In this document: positions 17,656 through 25,957 of the stretch, piece by piece
How the letters are laid out: each line of letters starts with the position of its first letter
How positions within the stretch are numbered: the stretch's first letter is position 1
Origin: Pedobacter sp. MC2016-24
GTDB taxonomy: Bacteria; Bacteroidota; Bacteroidia; Sphingobacteriales; Sphingobacteriaceae
Assembly: GCF_015223055.1 (NCBI RefSeq)
Contig: NZ_JADFBX010000009.1
Coordinates: forward strand, 62,001 to 126,000
Reading direction: 5' to 3'
Length of the DNA: 64,000 nucleotides
Translations under genes and position numbers: made by a program
The notes under the pieces: generated by a model
Databases searched by the model: none
Seen by the model: the letters and a program-made list of their open reading frames with translations, nothing else
What the model was told of the DNA's origin: nothing

Positions 17656-18825
17656 CTAAGATCTTTGCGGATCAAGTATGCTAATATCTCCAGCAGCTAT
17701 GGCAGCCGGTATCAGATCAAGTATTCTTGGGCGCTTGTGTTCCACTTTCCAATCTTTCAGGATCGCAACACAGTTTTCAAGCTGTTTTTTGTTACCAAGA
17801 TAGTAGGGGGCTGTTCGATCTCCAAAATATATGGTGCTATTTGTATGTTCAATTGTTTTTGACGGGTCGGCTGAAGAAACTACGCCCGTCTTGCTTCTAA
17901 TCCATAATGGGCAGAACTCGCGATTGAAAAGTACTTGACTGCCATCTTCGCAGTCCCACATGCCATAGGGAAGGTAAAGTCTTAGCGGTTTGAAATGGCT
18001 AAGATCTATTGGGTCTTTAACCAATGTAACCTCATGTCTGCCGGCTGAAAATGTGCCGCCATCACCATATCCTTCGACGATTTTACTTTGCAAGCTGTGG
18101 CTAAATACCATCATCAGTTTTTTGCTACCTTTCATTCTGACGAAAGTCCCTGGAACCAATTTTGTTTTTTTCTGTTTGTAAAGGGGGATTTTGATGCTAG
18201 TTGGCCAGTTACATAGAGCTTTGAGTGCCAAGTCAAAGCGTGCCAAGAGCTTATTTATTGGTGAGCAGTGATGATAGCAACGTTCAATAATTGATTTTAC
18301 TTTCCTGAGTTGCCTTTTCAGTTTTTCCTGTTCACGTCCCGAGGGGACTGGGCTTGTAACGACAAAGCGGCCGCCCATGTAGATCTTATTGAATTGTTGA
18401 TTGGGCAGTTCCTGTTCATTGTATTCATAACCCAGCCATTCGTCTAATTTTAGGATGATGTCATTAACCGGTCTGTTTGCTCTTTTGTGATATGCTGTGA
18501 CGCTGAGAATATGTTGTAGCAGCGCACCTATTTCAGTGTGATCTGCTACTGGCATGCTGGCATTGGGCCGCTCACCGATGACTGCTCCTGTAAATAGATC
18601 CTGGGATTTTAGTACTGGAATTTTCGGTGCCGAGGGGCGTGTGTTGACGGATTTTGATCGTACATTTTGAGGTGTGTTTGTCAAGTAGTCCTTCCACGAT
18701 TGATATCCTGCCTGAACTGCTACTTGGTTCAATGCTATGTGGTGTGGTATCCCGAGATCCTTTTTAAGTTTCTTGGCTTGTGTCTTTAGTGTACTGGCAG
18801 TTATGCCTGTTGAGTGTTGATTCAT
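17656..18825 (-). CDS. Hypothetical protein with an N-terminal AKxLKKDLGI helical motif
   Basis: The 389-residue product has an N-terminal segment LKTQAKKLKKDLGI...YQSWKDYL. This resembles the short helical motif found at the start of plasmid-type 'glyoxalase superfamily'/DUF5623-like proteins (LxxxAKxLRKxL, then GYxSWxxL). The remainder is unassigned: a mixed domain around 95-210 and a C-terminal segment ending LIPAAIAAGDISILDPQRS. There is no signal peptide or membrane segment. It is flanked by defence-like genes, so an accessory role is likely but unproven. Confidence 0.55.
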   Translation of the reverse strand: MNQHSTGITASTLKTQAKKLKKDLGIPHHIALNQVAVQAGYQSWKDYLTNTPQNVRSKSVNTRPSAPKIPVLKSQDLFTGAVIGERPNASMPVADHTEIGALLQHILSVTAYHKRANRPVNDIILKLDEWLGYEYNEQELPNQQFNKIYMGGRFVVTSPVPSGREQEKLKRQLRKVKSIIERCYHHCSPINKLLARFDLALKALCNWPTSIKIPLYKQKKTKLVPGTFVRMKGSKKLMMVFSHSLQSKIVEGYGDGGTFSAGRHEVTLVKDPIDLSHFKPLRLYLPYGMWDCEDGSQVLFNREFCPLWIRSKTGVVSSADPSKTIEHTNSTIYFGDRTAPYYLGNKKQLENCVAILKDWKVEHKRPRILDLIPAAIAAGDISILDPQRS

Positions 18826-19130
18826 CTATCCTCCAAACTCCCGTAAGAAAAAACGTCATTCGCCTGCCGCATTTCGAAACGAGAATAAGAGTTTCGATAA
18901 TCGTTTAGTTATTTGAGCGGTGCCTTGTGAGCTTTGCTATGACGAATGGAAAGCTCCCGCTTGAAGCATTCATCAAAGCTCAGTAAAAAATGGCGTTTAA
19001 ACAAATGTCTGGATCGTATATTCTAAAAAGCTTTCACTTACACCGTATGTGTCTTTTGTTTAAGTGAATAAATATGATAAATGAGCTTAAAGCTGGCAAT
19101 GATGTATAGACAATCAATTTCAAAATTTGT
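18826..19130. other. Intergenic, about 305 nt
   Basis: The region is upstream of the minus-strand gene at 18825 and downstream of the gene ending at 19131. The only structure seen is a 7-bp inverted repeat TCGAAAC (18874-18880) / GTTTCGA (18891-18897) with a 10-nt loop. No coding signal is visible. Confidence 0.4.
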
Positions 19131-20258
19131 TTATTCTTTATCATTGAAGCTTTTTAACGAATCGGCGAATGACCGAAGTAAGCGATTGTCTATAGTAATG
19201 GCCAGCGAATCATTAACATTGAAGGTCACGTTGATTACATCCCCTTCTACATGTGCGCTTGGTCTAAACGGTTCTCCGTAAGGATTATCGATAAAGAATC
19301 CGCAGGCTACAGAGTTAGTATTGAAAGAAAATTTGTAGTCTTTTTCTGGAAATGGGGATTTAACATCTAATGGAGGAACGGCATATGCATTGTCGTGACA
19401 CTCTTCTGCGAAATAAACTATGGAATTTTCATTTGATTCTACTTTCACCTTGTGAATTCGGATACAGCTATAGATCAATATTTCACCATGGTATTTGTAA
19501 TGGAATACCATACTTGGATAGGGTAAATGTAGTTGACCATCAGTGCCAACTTCTCCTGTGAATATTACATAAGCAAACTCTTCAAATTTGCGCCATGTAT
19601 TGTTATCAAAGTATATCATCTCGAAACCTCCACCCCAAAAGTTTTTTAGATTGTTTAGGGTTAATACCTGCTCGGTAAAGATTGATGTCAGCATCGTCAG
19701 GTTTACACGCAAGGCATCTGTTAGATTTCCAATACTAGGCGAGGTTTGATAGTAATAATTTTTTTGGACAGAAGATATGAATTCACTCGCCCCCGAGCCA
19801 GTAGCTCTTATTTCTTGGAAAAGTTCAGAACTGGCTTCTTTCCATGAGTCTGCGGGATAGATAGATGTGCTAACCACAAATTCATCATTGGTTTTGGTAA
19901 TTAAACAAGCGATGAACTTTGAACCAGAAAATTCATTTTCTTGAATATAAGAATTTAAAAGTGTATTCAGAATTTCAAAAGTGAGCTGGTCATAATATCG
20001 AACTTTTATTCTTAGTTCCTTTAGGATTGATTTCATCTCAATTTCGTCCCCCGCCAGACCGATGCATAGATTTGGCGTTAATACATAAATTTTTTGAAAG
20101 TAGTCATCAGGCTTAAATGCGAGATTCGTTAAATGTTCATGTATACTATTTAGTGATCCTGGATAAGGTTTCTCTATGCTTCCATTTTTTGAGGAGAAAA
20201 CAATATCTCCGATTATAATCGGTACATTTCCCCGAATCGTCTGGGCTATCAAAGTCAT
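19131..20258 (-). CDS. Predicted Ntn-hydrolase (HslV/proteasome-like) protein, third gene of a nuclease-ATPase operon
   Basis: The 375-residue product begins M-T-L-I-A-Q-T-I. If Met1 is removed, Thr becomes residue 1 and the segment VPIIIGD places Gly16-Asp17 exactly where HslV and proteasome beta subunits have them. Further similarity: FQKIYVLTPNLCIGLAGD matches the KKI...AGxAGG strand pair, and RATGSGASEF matches the AIGSGxxxA loop, at proteasome-like spacing. The C-terminal 150 residues are an extra beta-rich domain. It lies 127 nt after the ATPase gene on the same strand. The family call is by pattern recognition only; Lys33 is not placed with certainty. Confidence 0.5.
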   Translation of the reverse strand: MTLIAQTIRGNVPIIIGDIVFSSKNGSIEKPYPGSLNSIHEHLTNLAFKPDDYFQKIYVLTPNLCIGLAGDEIEMKSILKELRIKVRYYDQLTFEILNTLLNSYIQENEFSGSKFIACLITKTNDEFVVSTSIYPADSWKEASSELFQEIRATGSGASEFISSVQKNYYYQTSPSIGNLTDALRVNLTMLTSIFTEQVLTLNNLKNFWGGGFEMIYFDNNTWRKFEEFAYVIFTGEVGTDGQLHLPYPSMVFHYKYHGEILIYSCIRIHKVKVESNENSIVYFAEECHDNAYAVPPLDVKSPFPEKDYKFSFNTNSVACGFFIDNPYGEPFRPSAHVEGDVINVTFNVNDSLAITIDNRLLRSFADSLKSFNDKE

Positions 20259-20384
20259 AAGAGGTTATTTTAAGTGGAAATTCATGTAATGCTTAACAAA
20301 AGTGGCATCTTTCCGCAATATCGGTGACATTTCAAGAATTTTAACCTTTACTGTGATTTTACTCTCACCTGTATTGATTCACCA

Positions 20385-22121
20385 CTAAACAGAGTTAAGA
20401 TTGATTATCTCCATTGTTTCTTTCAAAAGATGATCTTGCTCACCATTATAAGCCTTAAGTAAGGTTCTGGTATCTCTGCCATTACCTATTTGGATTGTTT
20501 TAGCCTCGTTATTTAAAAATTCTCTTTGATACCTAGCAACCTGACTTGCTTTTTTGGTTTTTTCAGAAATGGTCATAAAAAGCTGGGTATCCTTTGGTCT
20601 GTTTTTAGAAATAAATTCAATTAACAAATCCTCGTTGAATTCGTCTAGATCTTCTTTAAATACGGCGTCCAATATGAATGGTAGTCTATGGATATCTTTA
20701 GTTTTACTTATCAATGAGTTAAATGCAAAATGGTAGGCCATGATCGTTTTATGTAATTCAACTCCTTGGAAGGGAAATGCTGAAATTTTATAAAGTGTTG
20801 TGTAGCGATCTTCGCTTAATTCCTTTACTTTCAATTGCTTGAGGTTGGCTTCAAATAGATCTTTAAAAAGGTAATTTTTCTTGCTTCTCTCCTCAGCTAC
20901 TTCCTCGTCAGTTTTATAGACCTCTAACGATTTTCTTAACACAGATAAGTCTAAGGTTAATTGGCCAAGTCGACTTAATATATTTTTGTTCAATCGTAAG
21001 TTAGCCTTGTTATCTATCCATCTTTCAAGTGTAATCTCCTGGTCTGAATAACTCTTGAAAACTTCGTATTTTTCACTGATCTGCTTTTTAATTTTTTCGA
21101 TTTTTGCTTTCAGCGAATTTACCTCGCTTTGTACCGAGGTAATTTTAGTCTTGATTGATTCGTATTGAGATAATGTGTCGTTTAGTTCCTGCTGATGGGT
21201 ATAGTTGTGTTGCATATTGTATGGTAGGGATTGGCTACACATAGGGCAACTTCCCTGTCCTGGATCCTGTTTAATCTGACTGCTTTTGATTCTTGATACC
21301 ACGGATTTCCTCTCACTAAGGAAACTCAGTTCGTTTGATTTAAATAAATATTCTTTTTCCTTTTGAGCAACATCATCTTGAAGTGTTTTGTAGTCATCCA
21401 AGTATTGCAAAGACTGAGTTGTAAAGCTTTCGTCTGTCATTTTACTCACTTGTAGGGGAATGTGATTATTTTGAATTTCCGTTAAGAAAGTCTGTTCTTT
21501 TTCTGCTTTTAATACCTCAGCTTCTAGTTTTTTCTTCTCTTCTCTATCTACAGCTGTTTCGATACCCAAATAATAATCCAAGTAATCGTCTTTGAAATTT
21601 CTAAAAAAATCAAGGCTACTAAATGACTTCCTTAAATATACCCAGCCCACGGATTGCGAAATATAATATGGTAGGAACACTGCTTCAATCGGAGCTTCTT
21701 TATATTCTTCCTTTGATTCCAGGAATAGATTGAAATTAAATAGTTCATGAAAAAAATGCTTCAATTTCACATGCTCAAATGAGTTGTTTCCATTTATTCC
21801 GTTGAACACCTTTAATGGAATATCGCCAATTTTCACATACAGCGTACCACCTTCGCGAATCAATAGGATAGCGACATCGATATTTTCCCTTTTGAAAGTG
21901 CAATCCAATCTGAAGAAAAGATCCATTGATAAAAGCTCTTCCAAATGTTCCTTCCCATCATTAATTCCAAACGTATAAATCAAAGATTGCACTAATGTGC
22001 TTTTTCCCGAAGTATTGGGGCCATATATTAAATTGATACCTTTTCCAAAATCATCATAAAAGTATTTTTTGTTTTTCTCTGAATAGATAAAAAGAGAATT
22101 AAAAGTGAGAGTGCTGTTCAT
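20385..22121 (-). CDS. SMC/Rad50-like ATPase with CxxC hook
   Basis: The 578-residue ATPase has Walker A GPNTSGKST at 34-42, a long coiled-coil middle with a zinc-hook-like CPMC at 292-295 (SCPMCSQSLP), and a C-terminal Walker B-like LPFILDAVFKEDLDE. ATG 22121 was chosen because it overlaps the upstream stop as ATGA; the longer frame to 22232 lies inside the nuclease gene. ABC ATPases with a zinc hook are the motor subunits of Lamassu and ABC-three-component defence systems. Here it is translationally coupled to the nuclease-like gene. Confidence 0.85.
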   Translation of the reverse strand: MNSTLTFNSLFIYSEKNKKYFYDDFGKGINLIYGPNTSGKSTLVQSLIYTFGINDGKEHLEELLSMDLFFRLDCTFKRENIDVAILLIREGGTLYVKIGDIPLKVFNGINGNNSFEHVKLKHFFHELFNFNLFLESKEEYKEAPIEAVFLPYYISQSVGWVYLRKSFSSLDFFRNFKDDYLDYYLGIETAVDREEKKKLEAEVLKAEKEQTFLTEIQNNHIPLQVSKMTDESFTTQSLQYLDDYKTLQDDVAQKEKEYLFKSNELSFLSERKSVVSRIKSSQIKQDPGQGSCPMCSQSLPYNMQHNYTHQQELNDTLSQYESIKTKITSVQSEVNSLKAKIEKIKKQISEKYEVFKSYSDQEITLERWIDNKANLRLNKNILSRLGQLTLDLSVLRKSLEVYKTDEEVAEERSKKNYLFKDLFEANLKQLKVKELSEDRYTTLYKISAFPFQGVELHKTIMAYHFAFNSLISKTKDIHRLPFILDAVFKEDLDEFNEDLLIEFISKNRPKDTQLFMTISEKTKKASQVARYQREFLNNEAKTIQIGNGRDTRTLLKAYNGEQDHLLKETMEIINLNSV

Positions 22122-23215
22122 AATGATTCTCTGGTTTCTATATATGCCGCCACTATTGCAGCTTTTAAATGTTTGTTTGATAATGGTGTAGAATATGTTT
22201 TTAAGAACATTTTGTAAAGTTCTTCTATACAATCCACTTCATCGATAGCTAAATGAAACAAGTCTTTGTTATCTTGGGTAAATTTAAGTACTTTTCTGTG
22301 CTCTGCTTGCTTTAGATCCTTAAAAAAATCAAAGCTATCCTGTATGCTTTGTTGCATTGACTGTTGTTCAAATATCGGAATTGAGAGTTTTTTTGATATT
22401 TCTTTACCTTCTACCCTCCAGAAGTTGTAAGCTTTCTGATTATTATTGATTATAGATATCGCATTCTCAATTTCTACACTCGTTACCCTTTTGGACTCGT
22501 CCATCAATTTCGATATGTTCCCGTTATTTAGAGTTGTTTCCACTTTTCGGAATAAATCAATTAAGAGATTAACAGCAGCCGATGCATCTGCTATATCTTT
22601 ATTTACACTGTTTTTAAAAAAACCTACTAGTTGGTTTAATTGAGATGAATGTTTTTTGGGTAGATCTATAAATGCTAATGATATGTGATTAATATGAGCT
22701 AGGGGCTTAGTTTCTGGGGCCACTTTATCCTTAATTCTATCGTTTAGCTCGTCTTGAATTTCTTGGGGAAGATGTATGAATTTAACATTGCAGTTTGCTT
22801 CATTTATTAAAACGTTAATAGATGGTTTTGGCTTAGCTTGCTTCAGATTTAAATTAATTGCATGGTTTGTAAGGAATTCAAGTGAATGCGAATACGTAGG
22901 CGATTTACTAACTGGGTCTTCCTCAAGTTCCAACCCAACCTTTGCCATTTTTGTTAAAATATCAAAAAAAGTGTCGCTCATTCCCCATTTATCAGATGAC
23001 TTTTTTGCTTGATAGCTTTCTACTAAAGTAAGCTCGTCCATTGGGCCTTGATGGCAGAACATTACATCATCGTGATGTTCTATGCAGATAAAATACTTCT
23101 TTCCCGCTAGCTTCCCGTAGTTTTCAAACAATATATATAGCGCACAATGTTTCTGAAATTCGATCCCGGTAGCTGTACTAACTCCGGCATTTACCGCTTT
23201 GCTAGCAACTGCCAT
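22118..23215 (-). CDS. Cap4/DUF4297-like dsDNA nuclease protein
   Basis: The 365-residue product has the DUF4297/Cap4 N-terminal pattern: TGIEFQKHCALYILFENY, then IEHHDDVMF (Asp50) and VESYQAKK (Gln69-x-Lys71), a PD-(D/E)xK-like arrangement with Q in the acidic position. The C-terminal two thirds are helical and unassigned. It is the first gene of the operon; its TGA overlaps the ATG of the ATPase (ATGA). The nuclease call follows from the motif order plus the ATPase partner. Activity is inferred. Confidence 0.7.
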   Translation of the reverse strand: MAVASKAVNAGVSTATGIEFQKHCALYILFENYGKLAGKKYFICIEHHDDVMFCHQGPMDELTLVESYQAKKSSDKWGMSDTFFDILTKMAKVGLELEEDPVSKSPTYSHSLEFLTNHAINLNLKQAKPKPSINVLINEANCNVKFIHLPQEIQDELNDRIKDKVAPETKPLAHINHISLAFIDLPKKHSSQLNQLVGFFKNSVNKDIADASAAVNLLIDLFRKVETTLNNGNISKLMDESKRVTSVEIENAISIINNNQKAYNFWRVEGKEISKKLSIPIFEQQSMQQSIQDSFDFFKDLKQAEHRKVLKFTQDNKDLFHLAIDEVDCIEELYKMFLKTYSTPLSNKHLKAAIVAAYIETRESL

Positions 23216-23840
23216 AAGAAGAATTATAGATGACTGATGTCATTTTGAAAGTTTTAATCGTTAATTTATAAAAGCATGTGATGCACTAATATATAAATTT
23301 TCGCTGTATGCGTTAAATTATATAAGGTTCTTTTACGAATATCGGGTCAATGACGGTAATGTAGTTATGATGATTAGGCTTTGCCTGTTTTTATGTTTGT
23401 GCTCTTATTTATATCGAAAGCTACTTTTTGATGGGACATGTTAAGATCACGCTTGGCCTAAAACGTGCATAAATGAACATTGTGACATGAATTATTATTG
23501 TGTATTTTTAATACCAAGGTTGTTGCTTCCCCGGTGCTTCTGTGAAAAGAATGGAATTACATCACAAAACTCCTGATCACTCCAACAATGTTTACCTACC
23601 TGCCGGCACAGGGTCGTATCCTCAAATCACTGCGCGGTACTTGCGATGCACCGCAATTTCAGGATCTCCACCTTGACCTGATTCCTGACTTCATCAAGTT
23701 AGCGTGATATAATTAAATGTTTCACCAAATCCATTTCTCATGAGATTTCCATTCGAAAACCTTTCAAACGTTTACAAATTCGTCAAACACAATGCACTGA
23801 AAATTTATTTGAATGTAGATGACCGGGGACCGGGTTCCAG
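23216..23840. other. Intergenic region upstream of the nuclease operon, with one copy of a 67-bp degenerate repeat
   Basis: No convincing gene is seen. Bases 23600-23666 form one copy of a diverged repeat whose partner is at 32672-32740. A 40-codon frame (23587-23709) overlaps it (MFTYLPAQGRILKS...), probably a gene remnant. The rest holds the likely promoter for the minus-strand nuclease gene. Confidence 0.45.
23600..23666 (+). repeat. Degenerate direct repeat, copy A
   Basis: The copy begins CTGCCGGCA and ends GCAATTTCAGGATC. It matches copy B at 32672-32740 in the same orientation and nearly equal length (67 against 69 nt). The conserved parts are the two ends and CA-GGTCG-ATCCT-AA. The translated frame keeps QGRILK in both copies, so it may derive from a gene end. 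Confidence 0.5.
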
Positions 23841-24341
23841 TTACCGTTCAAACAGCCCGGCAGTGGTGCAACGATTGCAACAACAATTACAAGGTCTATT
23901 CGAAAATCTATTATTGACGCGGGGCACAGAAACAGGGCGGCTTATGATCAATTGATCATCGGTGCCCTTGAACCGGGAAAGCGACTTCCGAAACCGCTTT
24001 GGGAGGTCATCCACTGCCTTGCTTTCTGGAACCAGGAGGGGGTAGCCTGCCATCAAATGAATGCTGACCCTAGAGAAAGTTGCCAGGACTCTATCCTGAA
24101 GTGCATGGCTTGTGATTGCGGGGTAATTGCTGAGCCTTACAGCGACAAGTTTATTACCCGGAAAGGTTGTAATCACGTCTGGATTGCAGACAAACTCACA
24201 GGTGAGCGAATTCTGATTTTTCATCTGTATCAGCGTTAAAGTGACCTGATCCGGTTGGGTTCCATAAGCCCCAACTTTTATGTCATAGTAATAATCATCA
24301 TAACGAAAGGCTGGTTGCAATTCGATCATCCATGCAACCAT
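23841..24341 (-). CDS. Hypothetical protein (weak)
   Basis: The 166-residue minus-strand frame has a natural-looking middle (DDYYYDIKVGAYGT, then LTLIQMKNQNSLT). Its tail becomes Cys-rich where the DNA holds a GCAACAACAATTAC run. Competing plus-strand frames (23740-23955, 23952-24239) overlap it. No family was recognised and no good ribosome site is visible. I keep it as possible only. Confidence 0.3.
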   Translation of the reverse strand: MVAWMIELQPAFRYDDYYYDIKVGAYGTQPDQVTLTLIQMKNQNSLTCEFVCNPDVITTFPGNKLVAVRLSNYPAITSHALQDRVLATFSRVSIHLMAGYPLLVPESKAVDDLPKRFRKSLSRFKGTDDQLIISRPVSVPRVNNRFSNRPCNCCCNRCTTAGLFER

Positions 24342-24690
24342 GTAGATGGTTCCAGATTGCAGTATTGCACCATAGGTTCAAATTGTACCTATTCAGTTCA
24401 TTGTTTACTATCATAATTTTTTTTAACATCATGCCGCCTGTAACTTAAATGCTCTGTCCGTTGATCTATTTCCCTTCTTCGGTGCAGAGAAAAGCAACTG
24501 CACCACCGATTTCATCTGGTAGCTAACTCTTCCCAGAGCAGTTGATCAATTGGTTTTTAGGAAAACCCAAAATCAGACTATACTAATGGAATCAATTCAG
24601 CTTGACGATATTGGGACTAGGCAAATCGTTGCGGGCTTCCTTACTATGGTCTTGTATATATTATAGGTGGAGATCTAATTGATGTCGTTA
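24342..24690. other. Intergenic, about 350 nt
   Basis: AT-rich spacer between the weak minus-strand frame and the operator cluster. I see no coding frame or hairpin in it that I would call. Confidence 0.4.
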
Positions 24691-24765
24691 TTGCATATTT
24701 TATACAATGTTTGTCTGTATTGCATGAAATATACAATAATTGAGTTAATTGCATGTTTCATGCAA
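24691..24765. promoter_or_regulatory. Three 17-bp palindromic operators at exact 29-bp spacing
   Basis: Site 1 is 24691-24707 (TTGCATATTTTATACAA), site 2 is 24720-24736 (TTGCATGAAATATACAA), site 3 is 24749-24765 (TTGCATGTTTCATGCAA, a near-perfect palindrome). The consensus is TTGCATR-N3-YATRCAA. Their starts are 29 bp apart and the spacers are 12 nt each. They lie 31-105 nt upstream of the SatD start, as expected for a multi-site repressor or activator region. Confidence 0.75.
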
Positions 24766-24795
24766 CAAATGATTAAATTGCCATTCAAACACAAA

Positions 24796-25446
24796 ATGAT
24801 GGAAAAGAAACCCAATTTCATTCTTATGGCGGACGTAATAGACAGCCGCAAAAAGAATCAGGAAATGCTGATGAAAGAGTTCAAAGAGATAGTGAACAAG
24901 GTAAACAAAATAGCCAAGAACGAAATCATCTCACCAATGACAATCACTTTGGGAGATGAGTTTCAGGGAGTGGTAGATGACCTGAAGTCAGCAATTGTAG
25001 TCGTTACACTAATAGAAGAAGAGATAATTCAGCAACAAGCAAATTTCAAATTGAGGTATGTAATTGTAGAAGGTGAAATTGATACACCTATCAACAAAAA
25101 AAGTGCCCACGAAATGCTAGGAAGCGGACTAACATCAGCAAGGAATCTCTTAGGCACATCTAAGCAATCAAATAGCCGGTTTTTTATTGAGCTGAACGAA
25201 AATAATAAGTCAAAAGTTTTGGCTGATATCTTTTCAATATATCAGCGTATTATTGACGATTGGAAAATTGCAAAAGATTATCAGATCATAAGTGCCTTTA
25301 TACAACTAAAAGATTATAAATTAGTCGCCGAAAAGTTAGATAAAGACAAATCTCTGATGTGGAGGAGAGAAAAGACAATGAGAATCAAAGATTATATGTC
25401 AGTTAAAAATATTATGAAATATATAGGGGAAAACAAAAATGTGTAA
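24796..25446 (+). CDS. SatD-family protein
   Basis: About 216 residues. The family signature is clear: FILMADVIDSRKK, then SPMTITLGDEFQGV and a mixed alpha/beta body; the C-terminal part could be a winged helix. I chose ATG 24796 (or 24799, MEKKPNF) because the longer frame to 24679 would run through the three operators. SatD was named for acid tolerance in Streptococcus; its biochemistry is unsettled. The stop overlaps the next gene by 8 nt (ATGTGTAA). Upstream operators suggest dedicated control. Confidence 0.8.
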   Translation: MMEKKPNFILMADVIDSRKKNQEMLMKEFKEIVNKVNKIAKNEIISPMTITLGDEFQGVVDDLKSAIVVVTLIEEEIIQQQANFKLRYVIVEGEIDTPINKKSAHEMLGSGLTSARNLLGTSKQSNSRFFIELNENNKSKVLADIFSIYQRIIDDWKIAKDYQIISAFIQLKDYKLVAEKLDKDKSLMWRREKTMRIKDYMSVKNIMKYIGENKNV

Positions 25447-25810
25447 ATTTATTCTACTTACAATAGGCTTTATCGTCACAGAAGCATTACTTGCACTTAT
25501 TTTTTCAATCATTGCTCAAGTGTACTATAAAAAAGCTACCGGATTTGATTTCAAATCCATTTTTAAAGGAATAATTGAGAGAATATTTCTTAGCATATCT
25601 CTGATTAATGACCTGCCTCATGCGTTAACATTTTTCAGTGCTTTGAAACTCGCGACAAGGTTAAAACATACTGAAGCGAAAGACGAACATAACGACTTCA
25701 ACGATTACTATCTGTTGGGAAATTTATCTTCCGTTCTTGTTGCAATTAGCTATGCTCACATCTATCGAAATTTTGAAACCATTGAGATATTCAATAAAAT
25801 CTGCAATTAG
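25439..25810 (+). CDS. Small membrane protein coupled to SatD
   Basis: The 123-residue product has a strong N-terminal hydrophobic segment (about 4-28) and a second weaker one around 95-115. It overlaps the SatD stop by 8 nt, so it is probably cotranslated. SatD genes in Bacteroidota often sit next to a small membrane protein; this one has no family I recognise. The pair looks like a two-gene cassette with a membrane partner. Confidence 0.6.
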   Translation: MCKFILLTIGFIVTEALLALIFSIIAQVYYKKATGFDFKSIFKGIIERIFLSISLINDLPHALTFFSALKLATRLKHTEAKDEHNDFNDYYLLGNLSSVLVAISYAHIYRNFETIEIFNKICN

Positions 25811-25957
25811 GGATTGAAATAAGTGCAATATGGAATTGAATAATAGAGTACATAAGTTTTCATTAAACAGTAAAGAAATTTGTTTATAAAACTCTCATTG
25901 TTTAGAGTTAAAAAACGATTTGTTGCTCTGATAGGTCAGCATAATTAGTGTGCGAAA

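Noticed and set aside
23740..24239. Two consecutive plus-strand ORFs (71 and 95 codons)
   Set aside because: They overlap a longer minus-strand frame and each other's ends, show no family, and have no promoter or ribosome site. I list only the minus-strand frame, at low confidence.
24691..24765. Possible small CRISPR array (29-bp period)
   Set aside because: The unit is a 17-bp palindrome with 12-nt spacers, there are only three copies, and no cas gene is near. Operator sites fit better.
25889..25909. Strong terminator after the NACHT operon
   Set aside because: The inverted repeat AACTCT/AGAGTT is only 6 bp with an 8-nt loop, and the following T-run is broken. Too weak to list as a feature.
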